A stretch of 64,000 nt of DNA from Xiphydria camelus. Lineage: Eukaryota; Arthropoda; Insecta; Hymenoptera; Xiphydriidae. Under the pieces are notes generated by a model. The model ran no database searches and was not told where the DNA came from. It was given only the letters and a program-made list of their open reading frames with translations. This document shows positions 49,601-60,942 of this stretch, in pieces. The position numbers and the translations under genes are program-made. The stretch lies in NCBI GenBank assembly GCA_963678675.1, contig OY783200.1, positions 23,512,190 through 23,576,189 on the forward strand, given 5' to 3'. Each line of letters opens with the position of its first letter. Within the stretch, counting starts at the first letter, position 1.

Positions 49601-52600
49601 CAGAGGAACAAAGGAGAATAGAAGATACACTGCGAAGCCTGTCACTACTTCCCTTTTCTACTTTCTTCATCGCGCAACCACCCCAACGATTAAAGCCCAG
49701 CCCCTCATTGCTGCTTCTCCGCAACAGAGAAAAATCGTGACAACTCATCCCAAGAACGGGGAAAGGGGCGAGTCGTGGAGGACATCTCGCTAAACGCGGA
49801 TGTACAATAAGAACGACACACGGAGGGGACTGCACAGTGTTATTCCCACCTCGGTTATCTCGAGAACGCGAGGGAGGAGGACGCGTCGCATCGATCGCCG
49901 CGGGAAATAATTCGGGGCGGAATGGAGAACACGCGTTCGCGCCCGGGGGGTGGTTTCGAGTCGCGAGGATTCCCTGGCGATTCGACGGAGATACTTCCTT
50001 TCGCGTCGAGGTCATTTAGGTACTTTCCAACCTCGCAGCCTCCCGTTCACCCTGTCTGCTAAAATTAAGAACGAACGACATTGTTCGCGGACAATGGAGA
50101 AAATTGTACGGCTTTCCCCTCTGCATGCGCATCGCGCGGCAATGCGTCGCGGCGAGGACTCCGCGGAGGAGCTGCTCCTCTCGTCCTCGGGGAACTCAAT
50201 TTCCGGGTGAGTTTGTCTCTTTTCTATAACCGCTGTTTTTCTGGACCGAGGTCACGCTGCATCTTTCGTGGTTCCAGCTCCACCTCCGCCGTACGCGCGA
50301 GATTCGCGTATCCGAGGGGACGACCGGAACGGGGGCTGGGGAGAAAAAAAAATAACGCGTAAAAGTCAAGCGTCCTCGGGAGACTCCGCCCGCGTGATGG
50401 TATTTCCATTTTTATAGCCAATACTTTCCGGACCGAAGTCACGTTGCGCTTTCACGCGCTTCGATTCTCTGGAGATTTATGCGCGTGAAAAATTGACGAG
50501 ACGAAGACGGCGGCAGCGGAACATCCCCTTTGGACGTAGCGAGGAAAATCCTGTTCGCCGTTCTCTCATTCGTGCGCGACAGATTATACCGTCCTCGACC
50601 AAAGTCACGTCGCCGCGCATCTAACGACTCTATCCCTACTATTGATACTAGGAGTGCTCGCTGCTGATTCTAGAAGTGTACTCTGAAACTTGGTCATTTT
50701 TTAAAAAAATGTATAGTTTGTGTAATAATACAGAAATTTTCAGAAATTTTGCAAAATTCTACAGACTTTTTCAGATATTTGTCACAGTTTGTTAGACTTT
50801 TTTAGAAAAGGTTTTCTGCACGGAGGAAAAATGTTCTAGACATTTTTCTGACAAACTCGAATACTTCCCTGAAATTGTATGCAAACGTTGCAATTACTAC
50901 AGAAAGTCAAAAGAAAATCCAAGTATTTCAGTTTCTAGAAATTTGTTAGAGAAATTTTTCCATCGGGGCGTTGGAACTATTAGCAGTATAAATTAATACA
51001 CTCTCTATTAATTTCTACTACTAATTTCTCGGTTTCGAAGTGGAATCTGATTTTTTCTTTTCTTCAATAACATTAATTTACCTACTCCATTTAATAACAT
51101 ATACCTATAGCACATTTAGATAATCTAACAGCAATAAATTAATGCAAATAACTGATATAGTGTCGACCACAATATTGTCGAAATTACGATTGGCTTGTAG
51201 CGGTGTAGCGTGCACTAGTAGTTCCTTTCCGTAAGGACTCCGCCGGCCGCAAACTTTATACGTCCGTGTAGCGATAAAACAAAAGAGGAAAAAGAATACA
51301 GAGAACGCGGACAAGTATCCCGGGTAGTTGAAGCCTGGCGGGGTAAAAATGAAACAACCCCGCCTCGCGCCCTCTCGAATCCTCCCGTCGCACCCTCGTC
51401 GCACGAAACGCGGCGGAGTTTCAAGTTTTTTTTTCTTCTCCACCGCCTTCCCCGTCGAAACATCGGGAGGAACGCGATTCGCGAACCCTCGAACGCGACC
51501 TTCCATAATACCCATGCATGAAGTTTCAGGTGGCGGAGGGCGAGCGATCCGCGACGGGGAAGAGTGTAATCGGGTATTTTTCTTCGATTGCGCGCGGCTG
51601 TGCAGCGAGCAACCCCCTTGCTTCGGGTTTACACTCGACGGGTTTGCGGAGAGGGGGACGACCCTTGTTTATCCTCGACGCGAGGACGAGAATTTTGAAG
51701 AAACTTGCGTTTCGAAGTACATCTGCACACATCGACGTGACTCGCGGGGATGATGTTAACGTCTCCCTGCTACAGGGAAATTCAAAGTTACGAAATTGCT
51801 TATTTTGCATGTAACTGGAAATATGTTTGTTCTATGGGACGCTGTTCTGCTTTTTTAGTCGTGCAAAAGAATTTCGCCAAATATAAATTACGATTCATGA
51901 AAATTAATTAAAATTATGTTGCGACAAAATAAATCGGTGAATTAGTGTCGAGATATAATTTTAATTGCAAGTTTTCATTATGTCACATTATAATAATAAT
52001 TCAATGAATTAAAATTATGTCGAGACGTAATAAAGGTTTACTGAATTATTATTATGCCGTGACATAATAATAATAATTCGATAAATTAAAATTACTCGTA
52101 GTTAAAATTATTTGGTATTAATTCTGTGCTTACGCATAATTTCAATTAACTTTCTTCATGCCGTGACATAATAAGAATATTTCCAAACCATTTCTCATAT
52201 TCTTTTAAACGAAGAATCTATTTTTCATTTTACATCTCAAATGATTGCCATTAAAAAGCAATACGGCGTACCATGTTCTTCGGTGCCGTCTTCCGCGTTT
52301 AATCTCGAATGAAATTTTTATTTCGCCGCTTTCAGGGGTGCGAAAGAGAGAGAGAGAGAGAGAGACAGACAGAGAGCGGAATTATTCACGGTGCGGTGAT
52401 CCTCCCGCGACTGAATGGGTTAGGCACGCGTATGTAGATGAGAAGAGGGTGTAACGTCGAATTTATTACCCTCTTTCGTCTTCGTCGAGCTTCTTCGGCT
52501 CCTCGCGGATACGTGGCGGTTGCGGGCTGCGAATAAACAACGCGCAAGAGTCAACCACTCCCTGTGCTCCTTCAGTTTCAGCCCCTACGTCCAAAAGGAA

Positions 52601-55600
52601 GACGCGAGGGGTAGGAAACGACCCCATTCTCGCTTCACCTTGTCTCACCGCCCCGTACGCGTCGAACGACATCCCTTCACGCAACTACCACCCCGAATTG
52701 TCATCTTTCGCGTCGCCTAATCCTTCGGCACGCGCGAGCGAAAATCTGGAGGGTGGAGTTACGGAGAAAGCCTGGATTCTTCCGAATTCGAGAGGGGGCA
52801 AATTTTACGACGCAAAACCCGCCGCCTTTCGAATTTGTTTGCCTTGGCTTCGTCCTTAAAAAAAAAAAAACGTTACCACGAATTTTTCATGGACTCTTGG
52901 GGTCGCCAATGAAGGGAGGGATCGGAGAGAGGCATTTCGTAGCCGCGTTATAAGCGCAGCATATTGCGGGGGTGAAAGTAAATGGGATCACGCATTCGCC
53001 CACGCAAACATCTCCTTCTTCTCGTTCAACTAATTTACTCGGCGAACTCCAGGAAAGCTCGTGCCCTCGGGGAGGGGGAGGGGGATGCTTTAATGGGTTA
53101 AGTGGACGAGGGAAAAATGACGAGCGACAAACGCGAGGGGGATATCGATATTTTTCACGTGTAGGATCGATGGGGATGATGCGATACGCAATATAAAACG
53201 AATTACCAGGGTAATAAAGTGCACGTTGCGTAAAATGCTAAATGAAATCGCGGAGTGTATTTCGGCTCGACGAATATCAAATAAATTACGGGGTACAACG
53301 AGAACTGTGGAGACCAATTTTTTAATTGGCCTTTCATCAACGCGCAGGATAAACTCGCCATAAAATTGGCCGAAAGTTCCCGTTGCACCCGTGTTACCAA
53401 CCGCGGATCTACTCTTTTCGGATTTTAATAATACATCGGGCAAACTCGAATTTTATTAAAACTCCTCTGCAATCCTTTCTCCGCCCCCGTAATATTTCAG
53501 CCCGCGGCGAGAGGTGAACCCGACATTTTTGTTTCGCGAACGCGCGTCGGTTCAGTGGTGAAACGGGGGCGAATTCGTCTTGCGAATTTATGTTTTTCGC
53601 GTCTGAGAATTACAGTTTATTTTGAGGATTTCGGTGGCGTGTAGTGGAAGGGTGCGGGGTGAAGGGGATGGAGAAGAAGGCGCCGGGAGTAAGCAGAGAC
53701 GCGGGCTTAGGGATGAGAGGTTTAAAGGCGCGTGGGGACTGTTTTATTAAACTGTACGGTTCCGCGTGCTGCGCGGAATTCGTCAAGTGTCTCTGAAAAG
53801 GGTGAATTCTTTCAGGGTTGAAGGAGTGACATATGGGAGACGTTCGAGGAGGATTTCATCGATTCGCCCGGAGCGGCTGCAGGAGGGAGAATTATAAACA
53901 ATCCCCACACTTGTAGGAGAGATTCAAAGTCGAATATCTTGAAATCAATGGCAGATGTCGAAGAAAAGTTTAGACAAAAAATATTACTGTACACTTGTAC
54001 TGTAAAAAAGTTACACCGCGTTTCTCGTGATAATCGTGTTCAAAGTTAAACAGCAACTGGGGCGTCTATCTCACTTTTATCCCGGACCAAAGTTTGAAGT
54101 AACCTCTGCCCCAAACTCGAGATATAAAGACGAATCATAAAGATTACTTAAAAAATTGCTCGATATGCCGCCAACTTAAAATTAATTGACATTTAAGTGA
54201 CGATTAATTATTCTCCCCTGCTTCCAAGCTGCTTATGTAATTAATCCGCAACATCAGTTGCAAGCACGCGTTCCGGCGCGAGCGAATCAATAGTATTCCA
54301 TTACGTCTAAACGACTGTTAGCAGAGAGGCGCGCGCGCGCGCGCTTATGTATATCAATCGGGTCGATACGTCGACGACCCCCGTTGTAATTAATAACCGT
54401 CGAACTGCTGCAATTCCGGGCGTAACGGACGAGCGAGCGACGGAGTAGACGTAATAACGGTGTATAATTAGCCGATCGAGTGGGAAGTGGCAAAGTGGGA
54501 GACGGCCGCGTTCGGTTCGAGATGAAAAGTTAGAGTCGCGCGGCAGGTTCTGAGAGCGAATATTTGAGGAATCCGAGGGAGAGGGTAAGCGAGGAGCCGG
54601 AGGGTGGAAGCCACCCCTCGGTGGGACTTCGACGCGATCGTGCACCCCGCGCGGGTGGGCGGTGCTGTCTGATTGTGAGACGTACGCGTTTACGGGTAGA
54701 ACGTTATTTCCTTTTTTTTTTTTTCATTATTAAAAAGTTGACGAGTAATTCGAGCAGGTCGATTTTTCACGGAGGGTGCGCGCGGAGGTGGAATAATTTA
54801 GGGCTGACAGAAATGTGAGTGCTTTATAATCAAGTGTCTCGGTCTCGAGAGGATGTAGATATTGGGGGAGGTTTGAAGAGGTTTCCCATCGCCCGATCGA
54901 GAGAGTCGTCGACGTCGAGATATCGGGTCGATTGAAATTTACCGATTCGAGCGACGAAGTCTCGAAATCGTGATGAAGCATCAACAATCGTCGCATCCGA
55001 GTCTTGCCGCGATCGCAGGTGCAGTAACGACGTGTGGAGCGTGGATCGTTAACGTGGATCGCGCCTTAATTCGTTGACTGATCCAATTGCCGAACTCATT
55101 ACCGGATACGCCGCGTACGTCGCAGCGAGCACGGCTGATACCCAGGAGACGAGACCTCCGGCGCGGATCGTATCCACTTTGTGGTCGTGTCGAGCACGGT
55201 AAAGCCGCTTACCTACGAATGAGACGTTGTGGATGTAGTGGAGGAGATGCTGGCCCTTCGGCGCCGGGGTTAGACTGTCGCAGAGGTGGTGCGTGGTTCC
55301 CTGACCCCTCACGCACTCGTCTTCGATGAGGTTGTGCACCGAGTGGGCCATTGCGTAGACGGCGTCCACTGAAAATGAGGGATGAAAATAGTTTCGGGCT
55401 GTTGCAAACGCACAGGGTTTTATTCTGGGCTGCACTCTTAGTACTGAAAAGATCCCATAAATTTTCGTAGACAATTTCTATTTGACACAGCGATTACAGA
55501 TATCCACTAGAAAAGTTTGAGAAGGACGAATAGAAGATAGGGATTTTTCGAATTTTATGTGTATCCGTAAAAACAAGCTGATTCCTATAAAGATAATAAA

Positions 55601-58600
55601 GACCTGTATACGTCATTCTATTTTTAATTACTGATTACCTTAGAACCTTAAAAGATTTTATTCATTTTTACAGATACACATAAAATCCAATGCATCCCTC
55701 TCAAATTTTTATTAGTGGGTATCTGGAATTGCTGTGTTAAAAATACATTAAATTCCTATAGGGATTCTATGGAATGTCTACAAGTTTGATATGAGAATTT
55801 ATTGAGACGGATGAATAGGAATTCATTGAATTCTTATTTATCTCAGAGTTTTACCAGCGGGTATCTAGAATCGCTATGTCAAGAACACATCAAATTCCCA
55901 TTGAACTTCTGTGAGATTCTTACAAGTTTTATATGAGAATTTATTGAGAGGGACGAATAGGGGTTCATTGGATTCAATGTCCATCTGAGATGATTTGTTT
56001 TTACAATACATTCCTATTCATCCCTCTCAAATTTTTACAAGTGGATATCTGGAATCGCTGTGCCAAAAGCACATTTTTTACAAGTTTTTTATGAAAATTT
56101 ATGATATTTTTTCAACAGAGCTGCATCGAGTACATCTGCATCAACGAAAAACAGAGATACACTCGGTGGATGCAGTTAGTGCAGCCCAGAGAAGAACGTT
56201 ATCACTATTTCAAGGGGTTGCTTCGAGCAGAATACAAGTTTCCTAATTATGTTTCAATTGTTACGTACTACTCCGAGCGTACGAGTCCTGGTCTCGCACG
56301 TCGGGCTTGATGCAAACTGAAGAAAGTCTCGCAAAGGAAGAGCAGAAGAAAGACGACACCAAGTATTCCACCAATCCCAACCCGATATAGTTTCCCCTCG
56401 TGGAAACAAGTGTACACGAGTAATTTCTCAAAGCGAAAGAAGAAGCCGGATGGGGGGGATGAAGAACGGGAGGAGGAGGAGAAGAGGTGGAAGAAGTTCC
56501 CGGATTAATTCCCTTAACGAGAAAAGTTCCCAGCGATCCGAACTACTGTTTCTAGCCGGGTTTCGCGTATGGTTACTTCGTCGCGAGGCGAGAGACCTTG
56601 TCGAGGCCTTGTGCGTCGATCAAGGCCACCGCGAAGACACGCGAAACACTCCGAGCCCCGAAACTACCTCGTCGAACTTCCACATTCTTCCACCGTCGAT
56701 CGTGCCGACCGTCGATGATGTCGGGTCTTTCAATAACAGTCGACAGTTATAAAAAGCGATGTTTACGAAGACCAACCAACGTCGAGCTCCGCGTACGCCG
56801 GACCTTTTTCATTGACCGCATCGTAAAATCCCGCAATAACGGCCCGGCCCAAGTTTCCAATAGCGCGGCTCAATAATTGGAAGGCGATTAATTTAATTTC
56901 ATCGCATCCAGTGAGAAGGCCGGGTCGTTTCGACCCGCAGTCGCGGGACTGTAAAATCAAGGGTGGCCGAACGTAAAATTTCATTGCTCTCCGGGTGGAG
57001 AGGCCGCGAGCACTCGCGGTGCCTTCCGGAGGAACACGATTTCTGATGAGATAATTCTCCCTTAATATAACCGAACGAAGAGGGATGAAGAGAGAGAGAA
57101 CCGAGTCCTAAATCAGAGAACGAGATCCCGAGCTGCACGACGGTCGTTCGCGCAACGTGTCGACCCGTATGGCACGAATCGGCAGTGCCTTTCGCTCCCG
57201 ACGGAACAACGAGGGAGGGATTGTTCGCGAAATTGGTACAGCGGCACTCGGTTGGTCGTCGTCCCCCTCGTATTAATAAATGCGCGACGTCTGGCTTCAC
57301 GGCTCGCAAATTCCGAGCGCGACTCGATAGGCGAAAACTTTCGGGGGTAAGATCTCCCCGTCTATAGCGGGGAGGGAAAGGATGATTCTAGTGTCGGGGG
57401 TGATTCGACGCGCGGAGGACGGCGCATAGTTCGCGTTCTTCGACCTGGAATCGACGCGGTGGAAGTTTGTAAACGTTCTTTCGATGGAACCCCAGCGACG
57501 GAACAAGTATCGCGAAGAGGGGATGGGGGTTGGAACTACGTCGAGAGCGCTGGGTTTGAGTTATCGTTATTCGACCGAGTCCACGTTGTCGAGAGTTCGG
57601 TGCGGTCCGGGGGTCGCATACGCTTCGGGAACATCCAGAGTCTCGATTCTTCGTGTCGTTTTTTGCCCTGCAACTTTTTGTCACGCTGCAAAGTCCCGGA
57701 TTAGTGCTTCCACGGCGATAACGAAGTCCGGACGAATGCCGGGTGTTTGTCCGCGTCGTGTTTTTCCAGAGCAAACTCGGGCCGCAATAAATGTAGTTCT
57801 CAAACATGAAACGACGTTTGTCCTCCGACGATGGCGTAGGTGGGAAGATATTAAAAACGTGGGCCTTCGAGCGATACGATCCGGTGAGGATATTGCACGT
57901 CTGATTGGCTCGACGAATTACGGGAGGTCCTGAAAAATTCGTCAATATCTTCGACACATTCACCACCCGTAAAGTCTCACGGATAAGTGCAGCTTTTCAT
58001 CGGAATTCCACGACCACTGAAACTCGTGACCTCGCAGGGCGAACGATCCGCGCTGTGGGGGTGTAAAAAGAAGGAAGCAAGTCATTACGGGTCAGGAGGA
58101 ACAGCGAGAGTCTTCCAAGGGAGTTCCTCCCGTCGACTAAACGCTTTACGACCCTCTTGATCCTGATCACCCAATTTTTCTTCTTTTTACAGCGCACTTC
58201 CCCCCCCCCCCCCCCCCCCGACGAATATTTATTCCGGGTTATGGTTTCACGAGAAGTTAGCGGGGAAGGGTGAGGGCGGAGAAGCGTCGAAAGGGTGAGG
58301 CGAAGGTGAGCGCGGAAGGGTCGAGCCGCCGCGGATAAGAATAATCGAGCAAATGAGAACGCGACGCGCCCCTCACACCGCGCTCCCTTCAACGGCGGGT
58401 ACAAATTTTTTTTAATTCCAACTTCACCGCGAGAGTTCACCCCCGAGTTACGATTCCAAGGGGCGCCGCGGGGGTTGTTTTCTTTCGCAACAGAGGTGAC
58501 GGTGTCCGTAAGCCCCGGTCGTACTTGCGACAGCCATCCCCTCCCTTGCCGTAATCAGTTCTTTTTCATCCCCCTCTTTGCTTGAGAGCCTTCTGCAGTT

Positions 58601-60942
58601 TGGAGTAAATTTAGGAGAAAAAATTAGCGGAAGACTGCCACAAAGAGGACAAAAAAATGGCAGGGATGTGAATACCATGGATGCTGGGTTTCCGATTCGA
58701 AATATCCCTGCTTAAAATGTTTGATAGAAAATGATAGAATATAGCAAAAATTATTCGAAAATATCATAGAGCGAGAAATCAATTGTTTCTTATGATTTTC
58801 ACATTAAATACTAGAGAAACTTGTACAGATCTCATTGTTTTTTTTATAGCATTCGATGTGAAAATTATAAGAAACGATAGAATTTCTAACGGTATTTTTG
58901 AATATTTTCTACGATTTTCTATCGTTTTCTTTTAGATATTTCTAGCAGGTCTTACTATTGGGTCTGACACACAAAAATGAGGGACGTGCTTTGATCGAAA
59001 TATCCTCGAACCCACCCTAAAGTGAAGCATCGAGACGCATTATCAGGACGGCGATCGTTGAATAAACAAATTTCACCGATAAATGAGAATATTTACGCCG
59101 TTTGGACAAAGCGAAGTGGGGAAATAGTCCGCGCTTAATAAGTCGGCTCTCTCTTAATTCGAACGAACGACGCCGTGCTTTCGTTAATATCACCAGGAGC
59201 TTTTAGCGGGTGAAGTCTGCAGGGGAGGGCCGGTGGCTTTCAGCGAGTGGGAAAGATAATTGCGCGAGGTTGCATTAGCGCCCGAAATCACTAATGCTCC
59301 TGATGGAAAAATGTCTGTATTAAATTTCTGAAAAACTAAGATATTTTTACCTTTCTCTGACATTTGTAGTAATCCAGAGCATTTTCAGACATTTTCAGAA
59401 TCTGTCGGAGAAATGTTAAAAAATGTTTATTTTTCTTTCACGGATACAAATGTTTCTAAAAAAATTCTGATAAACTCAGATAAATATCTGACCAAATTCT
59501 GAACATTTTTTGACCAACTCTGAAATTCTTCGACTTTCTCTAAAAAAAACTTTGATACTTCGCTGAAAGTGTCTGAAAATGTTCCAATTACCTACTACAA
59601 CAATTAATGAGAAAAAATCAGTTTTTCAAAAATTTAAATAATTTTGACGATGCCAAATGAATTTAAGGATCGATTACAAGCTCAAAACTAGATCGCATTT
59701 CAATCAAGAACTGCAATTTGATAAGATTCCCATACAAAACGAAGAGAATAATGAAATTTCGTTGCAACCAATTAATTTTTAATATCACTTAGATACCATC
59801 GATAATTAAATGAACCCAACGATGTACCCCTTCCTCGCAGGCTTTTGTTTATTTGCGGAACACCCGTTACCGTCCTCGTCGCGTTCTTCGTCTCAAGAGA
59901 AAAGGGGTGGACGAGCCCCGAGCGCCAACCCGCTCAATTACCACCCGTTTTTCCGCTCCCTTCGCTACTTTACTTAATATAATTATCCCGCCGAGCTGAA
60001 ACCTACGATGCGTTCTCGAGGAAAGACGAGAAACAGATGCAGAGTCTTTCGAGGGCTTCCAAATTGGAGCAAAACTCGAGAAAGAAGAGAATTCCGCTGT
60101 ATGGGGACGAGTGGAGTAGAATCAGGGGGGATGTATTTCTCTCGCGCTTTCCTCTCTCTCTCTCTATCTTTCTCTTTCCCGTCGTCTCTCCTCTTCCCAC
60201 CACCGCTCTATCTACTCCTCCTCGTTTTGCTCCTACGGGACGTGGTTGACACGCGTGAAAAAGTTATTGCAGCACTTAGAGCGCCGGCCCATTTATTCCG
60301 AGGTGTAGGGGCGAGGAAAGGAGAAGAGAAAAAAAAAAAAGAGAGAAACCCTTGGCACGATTTGTGGCGATCCTAGAAGATCCCGTTATCTCGGGGAACT
60401 TTCGTTTCCCACCCATTTCGGTCCACGATCTCGATGCTCTCAGATCTCAGAATCAGTTTTAAATGGTCTTTCGATGGTCGATGAACCCCATTCATTCGTC
60501 TCTATCGCAACTTCTCGGGGAGAATTTTTGCCCCGAGAATTTTGTCGAGGTATGGAGCGTGGCTGCGAAGAAAGTTTAGTACCGAAACGTGTTAAGAATC
60601 CGCACGGATAACGAGATGAATCCTCGAACCGGATGACACTGGAAGGAAAAGAATAGCATTTTTGCTCCCGTTTAAACGTCCACGAGGACCACTCACCGAC
60701 GAATGGCACCAGACCCTCTTGCTCGTAGTCGTCCAGGTCCTCCTCACCCGTACAGCGCGTCATCCCCTCGGGTACCAGTGGTCCAAAGCTGCACTTGTGA
60801 TGCTGCGACCAAAACTCCCGAAACCACACGTTCCGACAATTGACCAGCTTGTCGGGCAACTCGTGGGGAACGTTGCGCTCGGCTTGGCCGTTGCATTCGT
60901 CGCCGATGCGCGGTCTCAGGCTCTTGTAGTAGACGTCGAAAC
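37266..60942 (-). CDS. mGluR: Metabotropic glutamate receptor-like family C GPCR, 3' part of gene (11 exons; 5' exons outside window)
   Basis: Minus-strand exons: 60942-60697, 55368-55213, 48921-48795, 47850-47739, 42627-42404, 42290-42007, 41878-41574, 40511-40383, 38792-38642, 38557-38364 and 37418-37266. This gives 2081 nt, in phase, 692 aa of C-terminal protein. Exons 1-3 encode the C-lobe of the venus-flytrap domain (FDVYYKSL, NVWFREFW, VDAVYAMAHSVHNL, YNIYQYQ). Exons 4-5 encode the nine-cysteine domain (SLCSDNCPLGH, CCWSCVACRED) and TM1. Exons 6-8 encode TM2-TM7, with i2 LTKTNRISRIF, i3 FKTRKIPENFNEAKYIGFTM and TM7 VALGCLFTPKVYLVLFQP. The tail exons encode SMRFAGTRSQTMQSVTSGS, MEVYDVSDECKLSTVPELPE and SIESTEDLHMQIIRSIS to SPTYSEMSS. 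The TM6-TM7 wording resembles group I receptors, so an mtt/mXR-type receptor is possible. No Homer-type PPxxF motif was seen. Glutamate-contact residues of the N-lobe are not in view. Introns of up to 6.3 kb are packed with repeats. Confidence 0.93.
37540..37935. mobile_element. Palindromic MITE, family B copy 1, with family C-like core
   Basis: Outer inverted segments: CAGATACAGCAATTTCAGATATCC (near 37571) against GGTATCCTGAGAGAGAATTGCTGTG (near 37886). Inner ones: GAATAGGAATTCATTGGATT (near 37618) against AATCCAATACATTCTTATTA (near 37837). Between them (37666-37770) lies a segment of family C type (GGAACATTTTCCGAAAATTTC, GGAAGCGTCAGAG). It lies just below the exon at 38557-38364, in the last intron. 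Confidence 0.65.
38589..38641 (-). other. Alternative C-terminal extension of the mGluR-like receptor (retained intron)
   Basis: If the donor at 38641 (ACG|GTGAGC) is not used, the exon 38792-38642 reads on for 17 codons (GEPQALGSPSVEETSVS) to a TAG at 38591-38589. The intron is only 84 nt (38641-38558). Codon use and residue content of the extension resemble the neighbouring tail. Two receptor C-termini are therefore possible: a short one ending here, and a long one ending EMSS at 37266. Confidence 0.45.
38870..40382 (-). other. mGluR-like intron after TM7, containing family A copy 3
   Basis: 1.5-kb intron. Its part 39155-39380 carries inverted segments around GTCGTCTGAAAGTGTGACAT, GACGTTTTCTCAG and CTGTCAAAAAGTAAGACATC. 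The segment CAGACTGCCTACGGATGGCT matches, as reverse complement, the flank of the family A copy at 31712-31848. No coding exon was recognised elsewhere in the intron. Confidence 0.5.
40512..41573 (-). other. mGluR-like intron with (GA)n and family C copy 1
   Basis: It holds an uninterrupted GA microsatellite at about 40649-40680. A family C palindromic repeat lies at about 41050-41480: ATTTTCGGACATTTTCAAGG and GAAGTGTCAGAG on the left, against CCTGAAAACGCCTGAAAGTG and CAATTGCCGCAGAGAATCAG on the right. Confidence 0.6.
43215..43415. repeat. Dispersed repeat H, copy 1
   Basis: TTCAAAGTCGAATTATCTCG, GAAGAAAAGTTTAGATAAAA and CGTGATAATCGCGTCCAAAG are shared, in the same order and orientation, with 53915-54080 in another intron of the same gene. 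No inverted ends or open frame are visible, so its class is unknown. Confidence 0.65.
44085..44790. mobile_element. Family B MITE, copy 2 (expanded)
   Basis: Left part: GGGGAATTTGATGTGCTTTTG and GACGAATAGGAGATGTATTG. Right part: ATACATAGAATCCAATGAAT and GAATTGCTGTGCCAAAAGCAC. These match the ends and core of the copy at 37540-37935. The middle contains extra AT-rich sequence, so the copy is larger or has taken an insertion. Confidence 0.55.
45505..45730. repeat. Dispersed repeat F, copy 2
   Basis: Direct-orientation relative of 23432-23600 (GCAGTCTTACGAAAGCTTCTTCC at the left; AATACCGCTGTGATATATTA towards the right). It is about 60 bp longer than the Gat intron copy. The same sequence family therefore sits in introns of two neighbouring genes. 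Confidence 0.55.
47950..48500. mobile_element. Family C palindromic MITE, copy 2
   Basis: GATATTTTGACTTTTTATTT, GGAACATTTTCAGACATTTT and AGAGAAATGTCCAAAAATAT on the left are answered by GTGGACATTTTTGGACATTT and TTACTACAGAGTCAG on the right. Lies in the 0.9-kb intron between the exons at 48921-48795 and 47850-47739. Confidence 0.55.
50690..50960. mobile_element. Family C palindromic MITE, copy 3
   Basis: Short copy. TTTTGCAAAATTCTACAGAC and TTTTCAGATATTTGTCACAG on the left; GTTCTAGACATTTTTCTGAC and CAATTACTACAGAAAGTC on the right. It shares its right end with the copies at 41050-41480 and 59310-59610. Confidence 0.5.
51870..52180. repeat. Array of short palindromes built on TTATGnCGnGACATAA
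   Basis: Close variants of ATTATGTCGTGACATAATAA, each a near-perfect inverted repeat, recur at least five times at irregular spacing (near 51914, 51943, 51978, 52015, 52054 and 52160). They are separated by AATTAAAATTA-type spacers. Very AT-rich and non-coding. Confidence 0.6.
53915..54080. repeat. Dispersed repeat H, copy 2
   Basis: Same order and orientation as 43215-43415 (TTCAAAGTCGAATATCTTG, GAAGAAAAGTTTAGACAAAA, CGTGATAATCGTGTTCAAAG). About 40 bp shorter than copy 1. Confidence 0.65.
55445..56085. mobile_element. Two tandem family B MITE copies
   Basis: First copy: AAAAGTTTGAGAAGGACGAA with GATACACATAAAATCCAATG. Second copy: GGACGAATAGGGGTTCATTG with ACAATACATTCCTATTCATC. Both share GATATC..GAATTGCTGTG-type ends and the AAGAACACATCAAATTCCCA flank. 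They sit head to tail and probably reflect nested insertion or unequal exchange. Confidence 0.55.
58200..58219 (+). repeat. C20 homopolymer
   Basis: An uninterrupted run of 20 C inside the intron between the exons at 60942-60697 and 55368-55213. Together with G17 (4370-4386) and C13 (12825-12837) it is one of three long G/C homopolymers in the window. Confidence 0.9.
58704..58950. mobile_element. Palindromic MITE, family D copy 2
   Basis: Starts CCCTGCTTAAAATG and ends ATTTCTAGCAGG. It shares TTCTTATGATTTTCACATT.AATAC.AGA and GGTATTTTTGAAT with 20450-20706. Internally GATAGAAAATGATAG and CTATCGTTTTCTTTT form the arms. Confidence 0.6.
59310..59610. mobile_element. Family C palindromic MITE, copy 4
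   Basis: ATTTCTGAAAAACTAAGATATTTTT and GAGCATTTTCAGACATTTTC on the left. GTGTCTGAAAATGTTCCAAT and TACCTACTACAACAATTAAT on the right, the inverted counterpart. Confidence 0.55.

Larger units (their letters stand above)
48922..55212 (-). other. Large mGluR-like intron (6.3 kb)
   Basis: No coding exon was recognised. It contains dispersed repeat G copy 2 (49285-49400), family C copy 3 (50690-50960), an AT-rich array of TTATGTCGTGACATAAT-type palindromes (51870-52180), a GA-rich microsatellite (about 52338-52376), dispersed repeat H copy 2 (53915-54080) and a (CG)n run at about 54330-54344. Confidence 0.55.
55369..60696 (-). other. Large mGluR-like intron (5.3 kb) rich in palindromic repeats
   Basis: It contains two adjacent family B copies (55445-55790 and 55800-56085), a C20 tract (58200-58219), family D copy 2 (58704-58950) and family C copy 4 (59310-59610). 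The segment 56100-58200 and the stretch near 59800-60690 show no recognisable coding exon or repeat family. Confidence 0.55.
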
